Below, one piece after another: positions 44,726 through 53,050 of a stretch of 64,000 nt of DNA. The notes under the pieces are model-generated. The model did not search any database. It was not told the DNA's origin and saw nothing but the letters and a program-made list of their open reading frames with translations. Where the stretch lies: NCBI GenBank assembly GCA_009784005.1, contig WRCE01000001.1, forward strand, positions 18,998 through 82,997. Direction: 5' to 3'. This DNA comes from Candidatus Methanimicrococcus labiotermitis. Lineage in GTDB: Archaea; Halobacteriota; Methanosarcinia; Methanosarcinales; Methanosarcinaceae. Position 1 is the stretch's first letter; the number at the start of each line of letters is the position of its first letter. A program made the position numbers and the translations under genes.

Positions 44726-45745
44726 TCAGTACTCTGACTCTTTCGCGTATTCAACAAGCGCTTTTAAATTCTCGGTTGGGGTCGCGGAAACTGTACCGCA
44801 TCCGATTGTCACGATTTTTGCGCCGCTTTCACTGATTTTGACGCATTCGGCTTTGATGTCGGCGGGGGTTCCTCTCCACATCAATCGGACAGGGTCCAGG
44901 TTGCCGATGATGACGGCGCCCTTTGCTGATTCTGCTGCCGGTCGGACGTTGACTTTTTGGTCAACGCTGATACCGTCAACGCCGGATTGGTCCATCAAAT
45001 GAATGCCTTTTGTCGTGTCGCCGCAAATGTGAAGAACGGTCGGGACGTCCATCGCTTTCATAGCTTGGACGATTTTTTGGTGGTACGGTGTCGCGAACTT
45101 TGTATAGAATTCGTCGCCGAGAAGCTCGTAACTGGCTGTCGGGTCGATGATGACAATGCAGCTTGCGCCCGCTTTAACCATTTCCTGCGCATAGCGGATA
45201 CAGAAATCCGTTGTCATGTCAATCAGTGGCTGAATAACAGGGTCGTCCATCATAAGACCCATAAACCAGCTGTCGCCGTTGAGGTGCTGCGCAAGCGAGA
45301 ACGGGCCGATCATGGAACCGATAATGGGTATTTCATCGCCGTATTTCGCTTTCAGAATCATAACGGATTCAATAATCCTGTCAACGCGTGCCCCTTTACC
45401 GAATTCAAAATCTTTCAACCCGTCAACGTCCTCCGGCGACGACGCGACGTGACCGATAACGGAAGGCTGCTGTTCGCGCGTACCCGGTTTAATTTGGCAG
45501 CCGAAAAATTCCGCTTCGGCCGTAATGTCAAACGGAACGCGAATCGCTTCATAACCGACAACGGTGTGGCCTGCTTCAGCCAACTTTGCAATCAACTCGG
45601 GCTCTTCGTTGGCTTGAGGCCAAAATGCGCCGCAAGCTTCCATTTGTTCAACGGTGGCGGTTTGCGTAAAACAAACCGCGGGCATTCTGTCGACGTCCAT
45701 TTTCTTCAAAGCGCGGTATAATCTTTCTTTAGGTGTGTAACTCAT
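44726..45745 (-). CDS. mtbA: methylcobamide:CoM methyltransferase MtbA2
   Basis: A 339-residue paralogue of MtbA1 with the same signature segments: [32 protein letters not shown], zinc ligands in [10 protein letters not shown] and [10 protein letters not shown]. It also reads as MtbA, not MtaA. Preceded by GGGAAATCA and a promoter region with an inverted repeat at 45796-45815. It is divergent from ramA, with which it would act in methylamine metabolism. Confidence 0.95.
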   Translation of the reverse strand: MSYTPKERLYRALKKMDVDRMPAVCFTQTATVEQMEACGAFWPQANEEPELIAKLAEAGHTVVGYEAIRVPFDITAEAEFFGCQIKPGTREQQPSVIGHVASSPEDVDGLKDFEFGKGARVDRIIESVMILKAKYGDEIPIIGSMIGPFSLAQHLNGDSWFMGLMMDDPVIQPLIDMTTDFCIRYAQEMVKAGASCIVIIDPTASYELLGDEFYTKFATPYHQKIVQAMKAMDVPTVLHICGDTTKGIHLMDQSGVDGISVDQKVNVRPAAESAKGAVIIGNLDPVRLMWRGTPADIKAECVKISESGAKIVTIGCGTVSATPTENLKALVEYAKESEY

Positions 45746-45795
45746 ATTGATTTCCCCAATAATCTATGTCGTCTGACGTTTGTAATCAAGTGTCA

Positions 45796-45838
45796 GTCAT
45801 CAAACAATTGATGACGCTCGAAGATTCATATATTTTAT
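45796..45838 (-). promoter_or_regulatory. mtbA2 promoter with inverted repeat
   Basis: A minus-strand TATA-like AAAATATATG (45828-45837) is followed by a 7-bp inverted repeat GTCATCA/TGATGAC (45796-45815) that covers the expected transcription start. It could be an operator or a 5' stem-loop. Confidence 0.4.
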
Positions 45839-46104
45839 CCCTTTTAGATAGCGGGAGGCACGGAAAATAATACAGATGAAGTTAAATGATGATACCCTTG
45901 TAAAATTACAAAGCGTTGCAATAATGAAAGCTGCTCGAATAATATACTCGCTATATAACGAAAAACTTTAATCAAATGAGACAAATGTATTTTAAAATTT
46001 GAATAAAGCGCAGCGGAGTCAAACACTGAAATTGAAATATTACCAAATTGAAATATTAACAAAAACATTGCATTGAAATTTGCGTTGAAACATTGCCAAA
46101 TTTG

Positions 46105-46215
46105 AAACATTCAAAAAACGGCAAATTTGAAACATTCAAAAAACGGCAAATTTGAAACATTCGAAAAACGGCAAATTTAAAAAGACCGAAAACGGCAAAT
46201 TTAAAAAGACCGAAA
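46105..46215. repeat. tandem repeat upstream of ramA
   Basis: Units of about 27 bases (CATTCAAAAAACGGCAAATT and variants) in five copies. The in-frame extension of ramA through this repeat is not used as coding because a strong ribosome-binding site lies at 46338-46343. Confidence 0.9.
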
Positions 46216-46349
46216 ACATAGTTGACATCAAATTAATACAGCGATGTGAAAAAACAATTGCTGAAAAAGATAAACAGCCGGCGCAATATTTCATTATTTC
46301 TCGTGATTGCCGCCGCCGTTACTTACGAATACATTCGGGAGGGAATTTA

Positions 46350-47981
46350 ATGTATGTTATTGCATTGGATCTCGGAACCAGTGGTTTTCGAGCGCAGTTG
46401 ATTGACCAAAAAACACACAAAACGATTCGGACCGTTATTACGATGGGACATCCGCTTCCCGGCGGGAACGTGATTGACCACCTTGAATTTGCAATCGTCA
46501 CCGGTGAAGACGTCGCCAACGAAGTGATGCTGCGAACCGTGACAAAAATGCTGGACGCCATGGGGGCCGATCCGAAAGACATTGCGTATATTTCGATATG
46601 CGGCAATCCGATTCAGTTATCTCTTTTCCAAAACATCGAAATTCGGGACCTGGCTTACGCCGGCAAAACGAAGCAGATGAAACTGGGCATTGAAAATGTG
46701 CAGCGCGACGCGCGTATTTTTCCGGCTGACGAATTGTTTAAAGATATTTGCGGCTTGTCCGGCTGTCAAATCATTGTACCGCCCGCTATCAAACACGAAA
46801 TCGGAGCCGACGCGCTGGCGATGATGACGGAAACGGATTTTGTCAATGAGACAAAACCGTGTATGGTAACCGACTACGGGACGAACGCCGAAATGGCAAT
46901 CAAAGTCGGCGATAAGATTATTACGGCAAGCGCCGCCGCCGGCCCTGCCATTGAAGGACAAGGCATTCCCTGCGGTATGCTGGCGGCGCCCGGCGCAATC
47001 AGTGACGTCAACCTTGAAAACGGCTACTGGCGCCTGACAGTTTTGGATGAGATGATGCAGTCCGCCAAAGGCGATTTGATTGACCCGGTTACCGGCGAAA
47101 TAATCGAAAAAGGCGATATCGATGCCGTCGGCATCACCGGAACGGGTGTCATTTCATGTATATCCATTGTGCTGAAAAGCGGTTTGATGAAAACGATTCC
47201 AAAACTCCCGAACGGCAAAGTCATTCTCGGAAAAGACATTGAAATTACCGAAAATGATGTCATTGAAATCGGAAAAGCGATAGGCGCCATCCGCGCCGCC
47301 CAGCTGACGCTGATGGAAGCCGCGGGTCTTGATTACGATAAATTGGAATATTCATACATTTCGGGCGCGACCGGCACGTATGTTGACGGGAAAAAGGCCG
47401 CTTATCTCGGGTCTGTCCCGAGTTACGCGAAAAACGTCATCCAGTTCGGCAACACGTCAATCGGATTGGCACGAAAGCTTGCGCTGCACCCCGAAAAACT
47501 GGAAGAAATCTCCAAAATGGCGAAAAAGATACAGGCCGACCACTTAATGATGGCAACGTCTCAAACATTCAAAGACATTTACGTTTGCGAACTCTCCTAC
47601 TGGGAACAGGGCATGCCGATGGAAATGTATGACGAAATGCTGCGAATGTTTAAGCTGCGCCCGTTCCCCCACGACGAAACAAGCCCGAACATCGAGCGGC
47701 GCGTTGTCAGGGACATAGACGACGTCGGCGAAGAAGGCGTCAAAATGGTTGAGCACATAGGCGTCTTCTTAGAAGCGCCGGCATACGACTGCATATTCTG
47801 CCGCAAATGTGAAAAATCGTGCCCCGAAAGCGCGATTACAATAAACAGGGGCGACGACGGCAATTACATCGTCATCGACAGCCAGAAATGCCTCGGCTCA
47901 AGCTGCAAGCGCTGTATCGCCAACTGCCCGAAAAACGCTGTGGACCATAAAATCTTGAAAGTCGTCCATAAGGCGCAATGA
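46350..47981 (+). CDS. ramA: methylamine methyltransferase corrinoid activation protein RamA
   Basis: A 543-residue iron-sulfur protein that uses ATP to reduce the inactive Co(II) corrinoid of MtmC and related proteins to Co(I). The N terminus, MYVIALDLGTSGFRAQLID, begins the ASKHA-like domain typical of corrinoid reductive activators. The C terminus carries two ferredoxin-type cluster motifs, CIFCRKCEKSCP and CLGSSCKRCIANCP. Length matches Methanosarcina RamA. The ATG at 46350 has GGGAGGG at 46338-46343. It is divergent from mtbA2, next to both mtm clusters. Confidence 0.95.
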   Translation: MYVIALDLGTSGFRAQLIDQKTHKTIRTVITMGHPLPGGNVIDHLEFAIVTGEDVANEVMLRTVTKMLDAMGADPKDIAYISICGNPIQLSLFQNIEIRDLAYAGKTKQMKLGIENVQRDARIFPADELFKDICGLSGCQIIVPPAIKHEIGADALAMMTETDFVNETKPCMVTDYGTNAEMAIKVGDKIITASAAAGPAIEGQGIPCGMLAAPGAISDVNLENGYWRLTVLDEMMQSAKGDLIDPVTGEIIEKGDIDAVGITGTGVISCISIVLKSGLMKTIPKLPNGKVILGKDIEITENDVIEIGKAIGAIRAAQLTLMEAAGLDYDKLEYSYISGATGTYVDGKKAAYLGSVPSYAKNVIQFGNTSIGLARKLALHPEKLEEISKMAKKIQADHLMMATSQTFKDIYVCELSYWEQGMPMEMYDEMLRMFKLRPFPHDETSPNIERRVVRDIDDVGEEGVKMVEHIGVFLEAPAYDCIFCRKCEKSCPESAITINRGDDGNYIVIDSQKCLGSSCKRCIANCPKNAVDHKILKVVHKAQ

Positions 47982-48309
47982 ATCCGGCCGCCAATAACAG
48001 TTGGATTCAAAAACAGTTGGATTCAAGAGCGATTAGATTCAAGAATGGAAACATCAGAGACCTCTATAAACGAATTTAAATATTGGAAATCTCGATACAT
48101 GATTTAATGAGTACAAAACCGGCCGCCAATTTCAATGAACGAATTCAATGACGAAATTCAATGACGAAGGTCAATGACGAAGGTCAATGACGAAGGTCAA
48201 TGACGAAGGTCAATGACGAAGGTCAATGACGAAGGTCAATGAACATTCAATGACGAATTTCATGAAATGCCGCGGCGTTTTTTTATTAAATGAGCGAGGA
48301 ACATCGTAC
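47982..48309. repeat. gap with 13-nt tandem repeat
   Basis: Eight copies of CAATGACGAAGGT at 48150-48245, and GGATTCAAGAGCGATTA-type units at 48000-48040. A short frame through the repeat joins the agmatinase ORF but is unlikely to be translated. Confidence 0.9.
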
Positions 48310-49188
48310 ATGTTTTTGCCGACAACTTTCTATGATGCGATTTACGAATACGAGGAAGCCGAGTACGTTATTTTCGGCGTTCCGTTTGACAACACGTCTT
48401 CTTTTCGGGCGGGCAGCCGTTTGGCGCCGGACAGGATGAGAGAAGCGGCAATCAATTTTGAAACATACAGCCCGAAATATGACTTGGAAATGACCGACAT
48501 CTTGGTTCATGACGCCGGTAACGCTTTTGTTTCCGTCAACGTTGACGAAACGTTAGAGTGGATTTACGAAGACGCCAAACGAATCGTTGACGACGGCAAA
48601 TTCCCGATAATGATCGGCGGCGAACATTCCATGACATATGCGCCCGTCAAAGCCTGCTACGACGCTTGTCCCGAAAAGGATGATTTCGCTGTTTTGGTTT
48701 TAGACGCTCACTTTGACCTTCGCGATGAATTCCGCGGACTGAAAAACAATCACGCCTGCGTCTCCAGACACATCATTGACGATATCACCGACAAATACGC
48801 CTCCATCGGAATCCGCAGCGGCCCGCGTGAAGAATGGGAATTCGCGAAAGAAAAAGGAATCAAATATTTCACCGCCGACGACGTTTACGAAACCGGCATC
48901 AAAGAAATCATAAAAGAAACAGCGGAATACCTGAACAGCGACCACATTTACCTCTCGCTTGACATGGATGTATTAGACCCGTCATATTGCCCCGGCCTCG
49001 GCACGCCCGAACCCTTCGGCTTGACCGACCGCGACATCCGTGAAGCGCTTCGCGCGTTCGCGCCCAAGACAATCGGTTTTGACGTGGTCGAAATCGCGCC
49101 GGAATACGACAGCGGCATTTCCGCCATTTTGGCGGCAAAACTGATGAGAGAGTTTATTTTTGCCCGCGAAGCGGGTAAAAGGAAATGA
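48310..49188 (+). CDS. agmatinase-family ureohydrolase
   Basis: A 292-residue manganese enzyme of the arginase/agmatinase family. The metal-binding motifs are all present: GGEHS, LDAHFDLRDEF, and SLDMDVLDPSYCPGLGTPEP, followed by FDVVEIAPEYD. In methanogens the likely reaction is agmatine to putrescine and urea for polyamine synthesis; related activities such as guanidinobutyrase cannot be excluded. Start at 48310 (MFLPTTFYDA) with GAGG upstream. A hairpin terminator follows. Confidence 0.88.
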   Translation: MFLPTTFYDAIYEYEEAEYVIFGVPFDNTSSFRAGSRLAPDRMREAAINFETYSPKYDLEMTDILVHDAGNAFVSVNVDETLEWIYEDAKRIVDDGKFPIMIGGEHSMTYAPVKACYDACPEKDDFAVLVLDAHFDLRDEFRGLKNNHACVSRHIIDDITDKYASIGIRSGPREEWEFAKEKGIKYFTADDVYETGIKEIIKETAEYLNSDHIYLSLDMDVLDPSYCPGLGTPEPFGLTDRDIREALRAFAPKTIGFDVVEIAPEYDSGISAILAAKLMREFIFAREAGKRK

Positions 49189-49212
49189 AAAAGAAAAAAA
49201 CGGCTGTTTGAA

Positions 49213-49246
49213 GAACCGGCATCAGAATCCGGTTCATCTGTTTTTA
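49213..49246 (+). terminator. agmatinase terminator
   Basis: A perfect 7-bp stem GAACCGG/CCGGTTC with a nine-base loop, then ATCTGTTTTTATTT. Confidence 0.75.
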
Positions 49247-49336
49247 TTTAAGGATTTATTTTTGGAAATAATTCCCAAAAACCGTTTGTAAAGGGATGAG
49301 GCGGTCTGCCTGTCAGCAGTCTGCCGTTCCGATTCT

Positions 49337-49495
49337 TTATTTAAATAAACTTGTGAAAAGGCATTTGTTACGCTTGTCCTTTTTAGACTTCTTGTCCTTA
49401 CTGCAGCAGCAGCCGCATCCCAAGTGGCGCTTAATAAGGAAAATGATTGCGAGCGGAATTAAAATAATGAATAAAAGTTCAATTAATTTTTTCAT
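49337..49495 (-). CDS. 52-residue Cys-rich single-pass membrane protein
   Basis: A short minus-strand ORF preceded by GGAGA eight bases ahead of its ATG. The product has one N-terminal hydrophobic helix (MKKLIELLFIILIPLAIIF), then RHLGCGCCC and a lysine-rich cytoplasmic-type tail (SKDKKSKKDKRNKC). The cluster of four cysteines directly behind the helix suggests metal binding or lipid or disulfide attachment. I do not recognise a family. The plus-strand frame over the same DNA is a shadow. Confidence 0.5.
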   Translation of the reverse strand: MKKLIELLFIILIPLAIIFLIKRHLGCGCCCSKDKKSKKDKRNKCLFTSLFK

Positions 49496-49636
49496 TTTGA
49501 TTTCTCCGTTGGTTAATGTTGATTAACGAGTGAATAATGTAAAACGCAAAATCATATAAATATTTGCAAAAACGGATTTCAAAGAGCCTGATTTTGCAGA
49601 ATCATTTGCAGAATCAAAATGAATCAATTTACAAAA

Positions 49637-50089
49637 TCAAATAAACCTCGCCGTTTTAAGAATATGAATAAGCACATCCATGTTCTTTTCACCCTCGGGA
49701 CCGATTGTAATTGTGATTGTCTGGTCCCTTCTTTCGTTGTAAAAACAAGCTTTATACCCGCTGCCGCCCGGCAAAAGGCACACGACTGAATCGAGCCGAG
49801 ATTTTTTTCTATGAAGCAGACGCGAGAGCAGATTCGGGCGGAGCTGTTTCATCGGCAGGATTTCTAAACTCCGGTCGGTTTTTTTATCAATTTCTTCAAA
49901 ATTACGATAAGGGTCTCTTTGACAGGAAACCGTCATCATAACGGCTGTGTTCTTTGAGACGAAAACGTCATCGACCAAGTCAAATTCCGCTTTCTCGGGA
50001 ACCCAAATCAAAGCATTCCCGCCGTTGCTGCCCGTAAATTGTTTTTCCCTTAACGGAATACGATGAACGAAACACTTTTTAGAAGACAT
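49637..50089 (-). CDS. uncharacterised 150-residue protein
   Basis: A soluble protein of mixed composition that I do not recognise. Visible features are an N-terminal basic stretch (MSSKKCFVHRIPLREKQF), a region GGNALIWVPEKAEFDLVDDVFVS, a basic SRLLHRKKSRLDS near the middle, and a C-terminal TITITIGPEGEKNMDVLIHILK. I start at 50089, which has GGTG upstream, rather than at 50203, because the extra 38 residues are hydrophobic and repeat-like. It lies alone between the small membrane protein and the CobW-like GTPase. Confidence 0.6.
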   Translation of the reverse strand: MSSKKCFVHRIPLREKQFTGSNGGNALIWVPEKAEFDLVDDVFVSKNTAVMMTVSCQRDPYRNFEEIDKKTDRSLEILPMKQLRPNLLSRLLHRKKSRLDSVVCLLPGGSGYKACFYNERRDQTITITIGPEGEKNMDVLIHILKTARFI

Positions 50090-50214
50090 GAAACCACACC
50101 GTTTGTATTTGAATATGAATACGACTTTCAGATCAGCCTGAGAATATAAAATAGGATATATTTGTAGATAAATCTGAGTGATGCAAAGCATAAACAATGT
50201 CAATTACAAGGAAT

Positions 50215-50455
50215 AACTGAAACAAAAATTTCAAGAACAAGAATTTCAAAAACAAAAATATCAAGAACAAAAATATCAAGAACAAGAATATCAAGAACAA
50301 GAATAATGAAAAACGCGATATAGAAAATGTAAATGGCCGGCATTTTCGGCGCCGGCTTTGGATCCGAATATTTTCAAACTTTTGATTCTCAAACTTTTGA
50401 TTCTCAAACTTTTGAATTCTCAAACTTTTGATTCCCAAACTTTTGATTCAACCGC
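50215..50455. repeat. gap with two tandem repeats
   Basis: AAGAACAAGAATATC units at 50220-50305 and TTCTCAAACTTTTGAT units at 50378-50450, with no gene. Confidence 0.9.
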
Positions 50456-51100
50456 TTACCTGTTGATGAGTTCCAGCATCTTTTTCAGGCCGTCTTCATT
50501 TTCGCAAGTGTTTTCTAAAATTATGGAGGCGGGATTGATTTGTTTAATGCTTTCTGAAATCATTTTCAGTTCATTCGGTTTCACCAAATCCGTCTTATTC
50601 AATACGATGACTTCCGATACTGAAATTTGGTCAAAAGTTATTCTCTTCTTTTCTTTGATGTTTGAGAAAAATCGGGAACAATCAATAAGCGTGAACAGCG
50701 GCGCAAACACAATCGTTCCGTCTTTGTATCTGATGAAATGTTTGCTCAGCCCATCCTGAACAACGAGGGGCGACATTGTTTCTTTCGGCTCTATAAATAA
50801 AATATCGGGACTGATCTGTGTAATCAACCGGTCGATGACCGCGGTCATGGCCTCTTTAATATTGCATGTGACACAAGCCATTGTCACTTCTTTTGTTTCA
50901 ATGTCATAGTTCATCAGGTCGCCGTCTAAAACAACCTCGCCGACTTCGTTTGTGAAATAAGTGACGGTTTTTCCTGCCGCCGAAAACATTCTTCCGAGTT
51001 CTTTAATAGCGGTTGTCTTTCCGGTTCCCAAAAACCCGCCGATAACAACAATTTTCGTTTGCTTCGGCTGTTTAAAAGTTTCATTCTGAGTCATTTTCAT
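50456..51100 (-). CDS. CobW/HypB-like G3E GTPase
   Basis: A 214-residue P-loop GTPase with Walker A GGFLGTGKTT (residues 21-30), a switch region with TNEVGEVVLDG, and base-recognition NKTDL. The metal-site motif that is CxCC in CobW/COG0523 is CVTC here, a plausible metal ligand pair. The C-terminal metallochaperone domain of long CobW proteins is missing; the size is nearer HypB, UreG and CooC-like maturation factors. A role in metal or corrinoid-enzyme maturation is possible given the methyltransferase genes nearby, but there is no direct link. The start could be 51100 or 51094. Confidence 0.75.
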   Translation of the reverse strand: MKMTQNETFKQPKQTKIVVIGGFLGTGKTTAIKELGRMFSAAGKTVTYFTNEVGEVVLDGDLMNYDIETKEVTMACVTCNIKEAMTAVIDRLITQISPDILFIEPKETMSPLVVQDGLSKHFIRYKDGTIVFAPLFTLIDCSRFFSNIKEKKRITFDQISVSEVIVLNKTDLVKPNELKMISESIKQINPASIILENTCENEDGLKKMLELINR

Positions 51101-51425
51101 CTTCTCCGTATTGATTCAAAAGATTCGCAATTTGTATTTATTCAATTCGCTTAGATTCTGTTCAGATTCTGTTCAATAGAAGGGTGTCAAGTCTTTTAAA
51201 TTCTCTTCAAATCTCTTCAAATTTCTTTCAAATCTCTTCAAACTCTCTTCAAATTCTTTTCAAATCTCTTCAATTTCGCTTCATTAATCCTCTTCAAATC
51301 CTCTACAAATTCTTTTCAAAATCTCTTTATAATTCTCCTTAAATTTTCATCAAATTCTCTTAAATTTCTCTTCCGCTTCTTTTAAATATTAAAAACCCAT
51401 TTTACCATTTCTCTTCCAAACAAAC
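51101..51425. repeat. gap of TCTTCAAATC-type repeats
   Basis: 51180-51375 is a degenerate tandem repeat of TCTTCAAATTCTC units. A TATA-like TTTAAATATTA at about 51380 probably belongs to the tRNA-Cys gene. Confidence 0.75.
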
Positions 51426-51430
51426 AGGTT

Positions 51431-51502
51431 GCCAACGTGGCAGAGCGGCTATGCGTTCGCCTGCAGAGCGAATCTACTTCGGTTCAAATCCGGACGTTGG
51501 CT
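51431..51502 (+). tRNA. tRNA-Cys (anticodon GCA)
   Basis: Acceptor stem GCCAACG/CGTTGGC, anticodon stem TTCGC/GCGAA with loop CTGCAGA (anticodon GCA), T-loop GTTCAAATC, and a U discriminator base, which is typical for tRNA-Cys. Confidence 0.93.
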
Positions 51503-51514
51503 TAAACCAACCGA

Positions 51515-51569
51515 GACAGCGAGAAATCAAACGAAACCGTTTGAAAGATTTCTCGCTGTCTTTTTTTTT
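51515..51569 (+). terminator. strong terminator behind tRNA-Cys
   Basis: A perfect 14-bp stem (GACAGCGAGAAATC and its complement) with an inner AAAC/GTTT pairing, followed by nine T's. It is the strongest hairpin terminator in the window. Confidence 0.85.
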
Positions 51570-51619
51570 GCTTTCATCCTGTTTTTACTTTCATCACTTT
51601 TGTCTCTTTTCACTCTTTT

Positions 51620-51750
51620 CATCTTGTTTTTTCAAAAAAATAATGTTTATATTTCTCGTTTTTTGGCAGAAATCTCCATTTTCGGATTTGTGCGCTGCTT
51701 CGCATCGCCCAACTCCGAAAATGGAGGTGGTTATATGTTTTTTGTTTGCT
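51620..51750 (+). repeat. dispersed palindromic element type 1, copy 3
   Basis: Palindrome at 51674-51726 with arms CTCCATTTTCGGATTTG and CAACTCCGAAAATGGAG (one arm mismatch pair), apex GCGCTGCTTCGCATCGC, left flank TTTTTTCAAAAAAATAATG and TTTCTCGTT, and right flank GTGGTTATATG. Lies between tRNA-Cys and the AIM24-like gene; the rest of that gap (51750-51991) has CCTGTTTTTGCTTTC repeats and no gene. Confidence 0.9.
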
Positions 51751-51991
51751 TTCGTCCTGTTTTTGCTTTTACCCTGTTTTTGCTTTCACCCTGTTTTTGC
51801 AATGAGCCGTCTTTTTACATGAGCTGAGCCTGTGATGGCCGCCGATATTGTTTTTAATTGAGATAATTTTATATATCCTTCAATCTTTGCTTTTGACAGA
51901 GCGGTTTATTTTTCCGTCAGACGAACAACATTCCGCGCTCAACTCTTAAAAACGTCTTAATCATCATTATTTGTGATTTGGAGAATAGAAC

Positions 51992-52675
51992 ATGAGATAT
52001 GAAATAAAAGGGACGCCATTTCCCGTTGTCACCTGCTATTTGGATAAAGGCGAAGTCATGATCACCGAAAAAGGCGGCATGTCTTGGATGACCGATAAAA
52101 TGAAAATGGAAACGAACACGGGCGGCGGCTTAGCAAAAGGCCTCGGCCGCATGTTTACAGGGGAATCTGTTTTTTTGAATGAATATACTGCCGAAGGCGA
52201 GAATCAATCCATTACATTCGCTTCTTCGTACCCCGGCCGTATTTTGGACATCAAATTGGAAAACGGAAAAACGATTATCGCTCAAAAAGACGCGCTGCTC
52301 GCCATGGAAAAATCGGTTCAGATGGGTATCCATTTGAAGAAAAAAGTCGGCGTGGGCTTCTTCGGCGGCGAAGGTTTTGTCATGCAAAAGTTTTCAGGCA
52401 ACGGCTACGTATTTATGGAAATTGACGGCGAAGTCATCGAACAGGAATTAAAAGCCGGCGAACGCTTGTTCATCGACCAAGGCCATCTGGCAGCAATGGA
52501 AGACACCGTCACCTACGACATCACAACCGTCCAAGGCGCCAAAAACATCCTTTTCAGCGGCGAAGGCCTGTTCCTCGGAACATTGACCGGCCCCGGAAAA
52601 ATATGGATTCAGACAATGCCGATATCGAACTTGGTCAACATAATTCATTCAAAATCAATGTTAAGCCGAAAATAA
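51992..52675 (+). CDS. AIM24-like (TIGR00266 family) protein
   Basis: A 227-residue protein of the AIM24/TIGR00266 family, a compact all-beta fold made of two related halves. Typical segments are MRYEIKGTPFPVVTCYLDKGE at the N terminus, GGMSWMTDKMKMET, the glycine stretch GGGLAKGLGRMFTGES, and GEGLFLGTLTGPGKIWIQTMP at the end (long runs shortened in use). Members occur in bacteria, archaea and mitochondria; the biochemical role is unclear. GGAGA precedes the ATG. It is convergent with the S-layer gene across a hairpin-rich gap. Confidence 0.88.
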   Translation: MRYEIKGTPFPVVTCYLDKGEVMITEKGGMSWMTDKMKMETNTGGGLAKGLGRMFTGESVFLNEYTAEGENQSITFASSYPGRILDIKLENGKTIIAQKDALLAMEKSVQMGIHLKKKVGVGFFGGEGFVMQKFSGNGYVFMEIDGEVIEQELKAGERLFIDQGHLAAMEDTVTYDITTVQGAKNILFSGEGLFLGTLTGPGKIWIQTMPISNLVNIIHSKSMLSRK

Positions 52676-52837
52676 AAATTACTTCCTTCGGCGAAGGGGG
52701 GAATTGGACCCGGTCTTTCACCTTCCTTCTTTACTTTCTTCTTAACCTCTTTCATGACTTCCTTCGCCGAAGGGATGAATTTTGATTTCTTCCCGACGGA
52801 GAAATTTTACTTTTTTCCGTCGGATAAATTTTTTCAG

Positions 52838-52866
52838 AGCGGAAAGTAGTCCGCTGTCTTTTTTGA
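52838..52866 (+). terminator. terminator facing the AIM24-like gene
   Basis: Stem AGCGGA/TCCGCT with a six-base loop, followed by GTCTTTTTTG. Confidence 0.6.
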
Positions 52867-52921
52867 GAGTATTGGGAATACCTGCGGTATTCAATTTTAA
52901 AAAAGAAAAAATGGGGGGCGA

Positions 52922-52945
52922 GCCGGCCCCTCGATGAGGGGCGGC
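52922..52945 (-). terminator. terminator facing the S-layer gene
   Basis: A ten-pair GC-rich stem around GAT, with a single bulge. On the minus strand it is followed by CTCGCCCCCCATTTTTTC, about 110-130 nt past the S-layer stop. Confidence 0.6.
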
Positions 52946-53050
52946 CGCCCTGAAAGAAAAATTGAAACCGAAACCGAGACTTCAATTTGAAGTCAGTTTG
53001 ATCCGGTTTGATCGGTTTGATTCGATTTGGTTTGATTCAATGATTCAATT

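Larger units (their letters stand above)
52685..52994. other. array of seven hairpins between convergent genes
   Basis: Within 310 bases: CCTTC/GAAGG (52685-52697), CCTTCG/CGAAGG (52761-52773), CCGACGGA/TCCGTCGG (52793-52823), AGCGGA/TCCGCT followed by a T-run (52838-52855), GAATACC/GGTATTC (52876-52892), GCCCCTC/GAGGGGC extended to ten pairs (52922-52945), and GACTTCAA/TTGAAGTC (52978-52994). Several have T-runs on one side, so the AIM24-like and S-layer transcripts probably end here. Confidence 0.8.

Noticed and set aside
39080..45745. The two coenzyme M methyltransferases as MtaA
   Set aside because: Both follow MtbA in diagnostic segments ([27 protein letters not shown]), not MtaA.
46152..46349. 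Upstream extension of RamA
   Set aside because: The frame runs through a tandem repeat, and a strong GGGAGGG site precedes the ATG at 46350, where family similarity begins.
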